A DNA stretch of 26,427 bases from a virus. The stretch spans positions 1 through 26,427 of the IMG/VR virus record IMGVR_UViG_3300033143_005737; one strand, given 5' to 3'. The translations under genes and the position numbers were made by a program. The notes under the pieces were generated by a model, which saw only the letters and a list, made by a program, of their open reading frames with translations, had not been told where the DNA came from and did no database searches. Shown here in pieces: positions 23,861 through 26,427 of the stretch. Within the stretch, counting starts at the first letter, position 1. Each line of letters begins with the position of its first letter.

Positions 23861-23908
23861 GAGAGCCTACAGTGTGGAGTGAATTTTTTCCAACGATGTA
23901 GCTTTTTA

Positions 23909-24118
23909 CTAAGTAGCTACTGAAACTTCAGGAGCAGAACCTTCAATGTTGTTCTGTCTATGGGCGATCTGAGCTTCTTCTAGCTTAATCTTTGTAATGA
24001 TTTCTTTGACTTTGTCGTCAATTCTAACCATCTCAAGAGTATACCTATTATTATCTAGGTGCTCCTGTTCCCACTTCAACTCCAAGGACCTTTTTGCTTT
24101 GTATAGGTCTTGTATCAT
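23909..24118 (-). CDS. 69-aa small coiled-coil protein
   Basis: MIQDLYKAKRSLELKWEQEH is followed by a charged helical stretch (EMVRIDDKVKEIITKIKLEEAQIAHRQ broken by few loops) that is probably a coiled coil, and a short GSAPEVSVAT tail. A strong GAGGAAG ribosome site seven bases before the ATG supports this start even though the first 68 bases overlap the preceding 85-aa gene in another frame. Its stop lies in the loop of a 6-bp hairpin (23898-23920, GTAGCT/AGCTAC) and is followed directly by a second stop. Function unknown; it belongs to the trio of small genes between capsid and neck genes. Confidence 0.72.
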   Translation of the reverse strand: MIQDLYKAKRSLELKWEQEHLDNNRYTLEMVRIDDKVKEIITKIKLEEAQIAHRQNNIEGSAPEVSVAT

Positions 24119-24308
24119 TTATAACTTCCTCATAAGTTATTCTATTTACCTTATTGTCATAACTGACACCAAGGTTTTCCCAAACTATACTATTTTCTCC
24201 TAGCTTGTCAAGGATTGCTTTTTCAAGCGATTGAGGGTTGTCTTCTGATATAACTTGAAACCTAGAGTGGTGATCGTAGGCCCAAATATTAACCAGAAAA
24301 GTTTTCAT
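24051..24308 (-). CDS. 85-aa small hypothetical protein
   Basis: Begins MKTFLVNIWAYDHHSRFQVIS with an alternating strand-like start, then SLEKAILDKLGENSIVW and a C-terminal GVEVGTGAPR. It looks like a small alpha/beta domain. There is no strong Shine-Dalgarno, only the A-rich AACAAATAA upstream, so it may be expressed by coupling from the 65-aa gene ended 13 bases above. The last 22 codons overlap the next gene in a different frame, which is unusual in length for phage operons. I do not recognise the family. Confidence 0.65.
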   Translation of the reverse strand: MKTFLVNIWAYDHHSRFQVISEDNPQSLEKAILDKLGENSIVWENLGVSYDNKVNRITYEEVINDTRPIQSKKVLGVEVGTGAPR

Positions 24309-24321
24309 TTATTTGTTGAAA

Positions 24322-24519
24322 TTATAAAGCTGAAATTTCTTCTTTTTTAGCTTTTAAAAAAGTTAGTTTTTCTTCAGCTAGGGCTAATTTTTCACCTGAC
24401 GCAGTTTTTTTTAACTGTTCGTTTCTTTTAATTCCATTTTCAATGTTTTCTAAACAATGACCTTTATTTTTTGGTTTCCAATCAGCTGGTGCTTCTTTTA
24501 ATCTTTTGTATATTCCCAT
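24322..24519 (-). CDS. 65-aa small helical protein after the capsid gene
   Basis: MGIYKRLKEAPADWKPKNKG is followed by a lysine/glutamate-rich helix through EKLALAEEKLTFLKAKKEE, likely a coiled coil. It has the AAGGAGAAAAATTATG start found at other virion genes and its own good promoter (24541-24569) just behind the capsid stem-loop. It heads a trio of small genes (65, 85 and 69 aa). Highly expressed head-accessory or host-takeover roles are both possible; nothing in the sequence chooses between them. Confidence 0.72.
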   Translation of the reverse strand: MGIYKRLKEAPADWKPKNKGHCLENIENGIKRNEQLKKTASGEKLALAEEKLTFLKAKKEEISAL

Positions 24520-24540
24520 AATTTTTCTCCTTATACTATT

Positions 24541-24569
24541 TATATATAGTTTTTAAAATTTTATTTCAA
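24541..24569 (-). promoter_or_regulatory. sigma70-like promoter between capsid gene and small-gene trio
   Basis: On the minus strand TTGAAA (24564-24569), a 17-nt spacer, then TATATA (24541-24546). The ribosome site of the 65-aa gene follows at 24527-24532. It sits directly downstream of the capsid hairpin, so transcription can restart after it. Confidence 0.6.
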
Positions 24570-24576
24570 GTTGTTT

Positions 24577-24600
24577 ATGAGGGGCGAAACCGCCCCTCAT
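24577..24600 (-). terminator. GC-rich stem-loop after the major capsid gene
   Basis: ATGAGGGGCG (24577-24586) and CGCCCCTCAT (24591-24600) form a perfect 10-bp stem with a 4-nt loop, 12 bases past the capsid stop codon. It is the strongest hairpin in the window. On the minus strand the following bases are AAACAACTTG, not a T run, so it may be a weak terminator or a 3'-end stabiliser of the capsid mRNA. Confidence 0.65.
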
Positions 24601-24611
24601 TTAATTATTTA

Positions 24612-25538
24612 TTACGCTCCAGCAGAAGCATACATACCTCTTGGATCAGAAAATCCAAAAGAGTATCTTTCTCTTGCTTTGTATCTAACGTTACCAGTGT
24701 CAAAGTCACCTTCCATTTTAGTGGAAATAGGTGATCTGTTGAACATTTTCATGCCATTAGGAACATCAGTTTTAATATAGAACGCGTCTGTATCAGTTAA
24801 GTAATGATTAATTACATAACCTTGAGGTACCATTCCTCTAGATACGATAGCATTAATATTGTTATCTGCTGTATCCGTCTGACCTTTTGATTCCATTAGT
24901 CTCTCTGCTGTAAATTGCTGATTAGGGTGAATGATCATTTTCATTCCTCTAGCAGCGATTTTTAGACCTCTTTCATCAGTGAAAGCAGAAATATCAATTA
25001 GAGATTGCTCTAATGATGTTTCATTAAGGTCAGCAGGAGTTTGCAATTGGTTAGAGAATGTTCCAGCTAATGTAGGGTGGTTTACAATTGCTCCACCTGC
25101 ATTATTACCGAAAAGTGATACTCCGTCACCACCTGCAAAGTTTCCATCGAAACCATTGTTCAGGACGTTAGCCGCTTTAACTTGTTTAGTATTAGCCATA
25201 GATCTAGCTAATGCTTTTGTATATCTAGACGCAAGTCTGTCATACAAGTTGTCTTCAATTGCTTCTTCAGTAATTGAAAACGCTAAAGCGATTGTTTCAT
25301 GAGTGTAACGAGAAGTGAAAGTCTCTTGCGCATCATCAAATGATACACCTTGACCTTCAGCTTTAACTTGCGCATTACCGAAACCAGATAACATAACTTC
25401 TTCTTCAAAAGCTCTGTCAGATGATTCAGTATCGAAAATCTCAGCATGTTCGTTCTCGTAGTTTTTGTATTCCAAGCCGAATAGTGCATTCAGACCTGGC
25501 TCTAGTTCTTTAACTAGTTGTGATCGTGATATAGCCAT
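24612..25538 (-). CDS. major capsid protein (HK97-fold)
   Basis: A 308-aa protein starting MAISRSQLVKELEPGLNALFG. FDTESSDRAFEEEVMLSGFG (35-54) followed by AEGQGVSFDDAQETFTSRYTH (61-81) and ALAFSITEEAIEDNLYDRLA correspond to the E-loop region and the spine helix of HK97-fold coat proteins, similar in style to Mu gpT. AARGMKMIIHPNQQFTAERLM fits the P-domain strand. It ends SFGFSDPRGMYASAGA with no cleaved delta domain visible. Length, the position after a decoration-like gene and the remains of a probable scaffold, and a hairpin plus promoter behind it all support the capsid assignment. AGGAGATAAAATACTATG gives a strong start. It forms the icosahedral shell. Confidence 0.88.
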   Translation of the reverse strand: MAISRSQLVKELEPGLNALFGLEYKNYENEHAEIFDTESSDRAFEEEVMLSGFGNAQVKAEGQGVSFDDAQETFTSRYTHETIALAFSITEEAIEDNLYDRLASRYTKALARSMANTKQVKAANVLNNGFDGNFAGGDGVSLFGNNAGGAIVNHPTLAGTFSNQLQTPADLNETSLEQSLIDISAFTDERGLKIAARGMKMIIHPNQQFTAERLMESKGQTDTADNNINAIVSRGMVPQGYVINHYLTDTDAFYIKTDVPNGMKMFNRSPISTKMEGDFDTGNVRYKARERYSFGFSDPRGMYASAGA

Positions 25539-25563
25539 AGTATTTTATCTCCTATTCCTAAGC

Positions 25564-26217
25564 TTAGTTAATGTACAAGTTACTTGCAGAATTAACTACA
25601 ACAACCATGTTTACACCAGCTGCTGAAATGTCTTTGTTTTCAGGGTCTTGACCGACTCTGACAACTTTCCACATTTTAGTTGTAGCTGAACCACCGGCAA
25701 CATTTAAAAGTACAGTCGATTGACCGTCTTTGTTGTCAGTAGCTGTAAACGATGTTACGTTGAAGCTTTTTCCGTTGTTACTTGTTGGACATGCAGCGTC
25801 CGTTTTGATCATGTATTCTTGAATTGGATCGTCATTCACGAATGCAGTACCATTGCTGCTTCCAGTATTATAGTCAGTTCCAAAGATTGTTCCTGCGTCT
25901 ACAGAATTTACAAATCTTGGTTTTGCTGTTGAGCTATCAACGTAAAAAATTCCGTTGAAAGCACCTACTAATAATGAGTCAGCCCCATTATCGTAAGCAG
26001 CGCCACCATTACCTGTGTCGTCTGTAGTTGCGAAACTAGCATCTTGTAAAAAGCCTTCTGATCCACCTGCATCTTGCAGTGAAACAGGGTTACCTTTATA
26101 AAGACCTACTCCTAAACCTGACTCGACTAAGTATTCAGATTGACCGCCGATTGAAGGTGTATTACCTAATCTTTCGATCATTCTTAAACCAAAGCCTGTA
26201 GTTGAGCTATTAGCCAT
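25564..26217 (-). CDS. probable capsid decoration/head-stabilising protein
   Basis: A 217-aa protein beginning MANSSTTGFGLRMIERLGNTP followed by GVGLYKGNPVSLQDAG near 37-52. FGLRxIxRxG...G is a typical start of small head proteins encoded just before the capsid gene in marine phages. The body is rich in Gly, Asn, Ser, Asp and beta strands: SLLVGAFNGIFYVDSSTAKP and KMWKVVRVGQDPENKD. It lies 25 bases ahead of the capsid gene and is preceded by a leader with a UUCG hairpin, giving strong stable expression as needed for a protein present at capsid-level copy number. Decoration rather than scaffold is favoured because it has no long coiled coil. Confidence 0.75.
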   Translation of the reverse strand: MANSSTTGFGLRMIERLGNTPSIGGQSEYLVESGLGVGLYKGNPVSLQDAGGSEGFLQDASFATTDDTGNGGAAYDNGADSLLVGAFNGIFYVDSSTAKPRFVNSVDAGTIFGTDYNTGSSNGTAFVNDDPIQEYMIKTDAACPTSNNGKSFNVTSFTATDNKDGQSTVLLNVAGGSATTKMWKVVRVGQDPENKDISAAGVNMVVVVNSASNLYIN

Positions 26218-26234
26218 AGTTGTTTCTCCTTTAT

Positions 26235-26261
26235 GTGCCTGTCCCGAAGGACCTCCAGCAC
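26235..26261 (-). promoter_or_regulatory. cUUCGg stem-loop in the leader of the decoration/capsid genes
   Basis: On the minus strand GTCC-TTCG-GGAC forms the stable tetraloop core (26241-26252) and, past an internal bulge, GTGC/GCAC (26258-26261 with 26235-26238) closes an outer stem. No T run follows (ATAAAGGAG leads into the ribosome site). Probably an mRNA processing or 5'-end protection hairpin. Confidence 0.55.
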
Positions 26262-26300
26262 GGTTTTAATTAAATTTAGCGGGTAGGAATTGTTAAAAAA

Positions 26301-26427
26301 TTAACGTTTCTTCGAACCACCAAAAGTTACACGAGTTTGTCGATCACTATTGATCGGCATACTTGGATGTTGTTCCCTCATAAGATCGTTGTCGATTGCT
26401 TCATTTCTCTCCTGAGTTTGCTTTTTA
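26301..26427 (-). CDS. C-terminal end of a gene upstream of the capsid block (probable scaffold/protease), truncated by window edge
   Basis: An open frame runs in from the right edge and stops at TAA 26301-26303. It encodes 41 visible residues: KKQTQERNEAIDNDL, MREQHPSMPINSDRQ and a basic C-terminus VTFGGSKKR. A hydrophilic, charged C-terminus just before decoration and coat genes is typical of scaffolding proteins, whose basic tail binds the coat. That assignment rests on position only; a portal C-terminus is an alternative. Confidence 0.6.
   Translation of the reverse strand, partial: KKQTQERNEAIDNDLMREQHPSMPINSDRQTRVTFGGSKKR

Overview
This window is a stretch of an AT-rich tailed-phage genome, most likely a podovirus of marine origin. 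The grounds are a capsid gene followed by short-tail and adaptor-like genes, no sheath, tape-measure or baseplate genes, and several protein signatures I know from uncultured marine and pelagiphage-type genomes (FTGP N-termini, GG-R-x-NYA motifs, the DDIPAxLSxNEFVxTADAV block). The host is not shown directly. The strong AT bias and lysine/asparagine-rich proteins would suit a SAR11-like or other streamlined marine alphaproteobacterium, but that is inference. Terminase, portal, polymerase and lysis enzymes are not in the window and presumably lie beyond its edges.

Right to centre (26427 down to 12833, all minus strand) is the virion block in transcription order. It holds the tail end of a probable scaffold/protease gene, a probable head decoration protein, the major capsid protein, a stem-loop followed by a good promoter, and three tiny genes. 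Next come a split FTGP-type structural gene, a 104-aa protein, a gp4-like adaptor candidate, and several beta-rich virion proteins. Then follow a large P22 gp10-like tail protein that is also split, two short tail proteins, and two adjacent fibre genes with C-terminal Peptidase_S74 chaperone domains. A rho-independent terminator closes this block at 12786-12814.

Centre (12678 down to 3880, minus strand) is a second, tightly packed run with 1-nt TAATG overlaps. It encodes a GT-A-like glycosyltransferase, three proteins that look like internal or ejected virion components, a 1332-aa giant candidate ejection protein, and an overlooked 59-aa holin-like membrane protein that overlaps the giant gene's stop.

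Left (1-3883): two plus-strand genes, a sulfotransferase and a SNF2-type helicase, each have their own sigma70-like promoter. They are inserted between minus-strand genes. To their left, three minus-strand genes (112 aa, 192 aa coiled-coil, and a partial conserved protein) look like an early/replication module, with a clear TTGACA-17-TATATA promoter in front of the last two.

The most notable observations are two exact tandem duplications (41 bp at 18190-18271, 22 bp at 23543-23587). Each shifts the frame of an otherwise intact virion gene. They are either real recent mutations or uncollapsed contig overlaps. Also notable are a perfect 12-bp hairpin covering the -10 region and leader of the SNF2 gene, cUUCGg hairpins in the leaders of two virion genes, a glycosyltransferase that lacks its DxD motif, and a former zinc ribbon that has lost its cysteines. 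No gene-free stretch exceeds 300 bases; the longest, 23743-23908 and 12679-12832, are described below. I see no tRNA, rRNA, CRISPR, transposon, integrase or reverse transcriptase.
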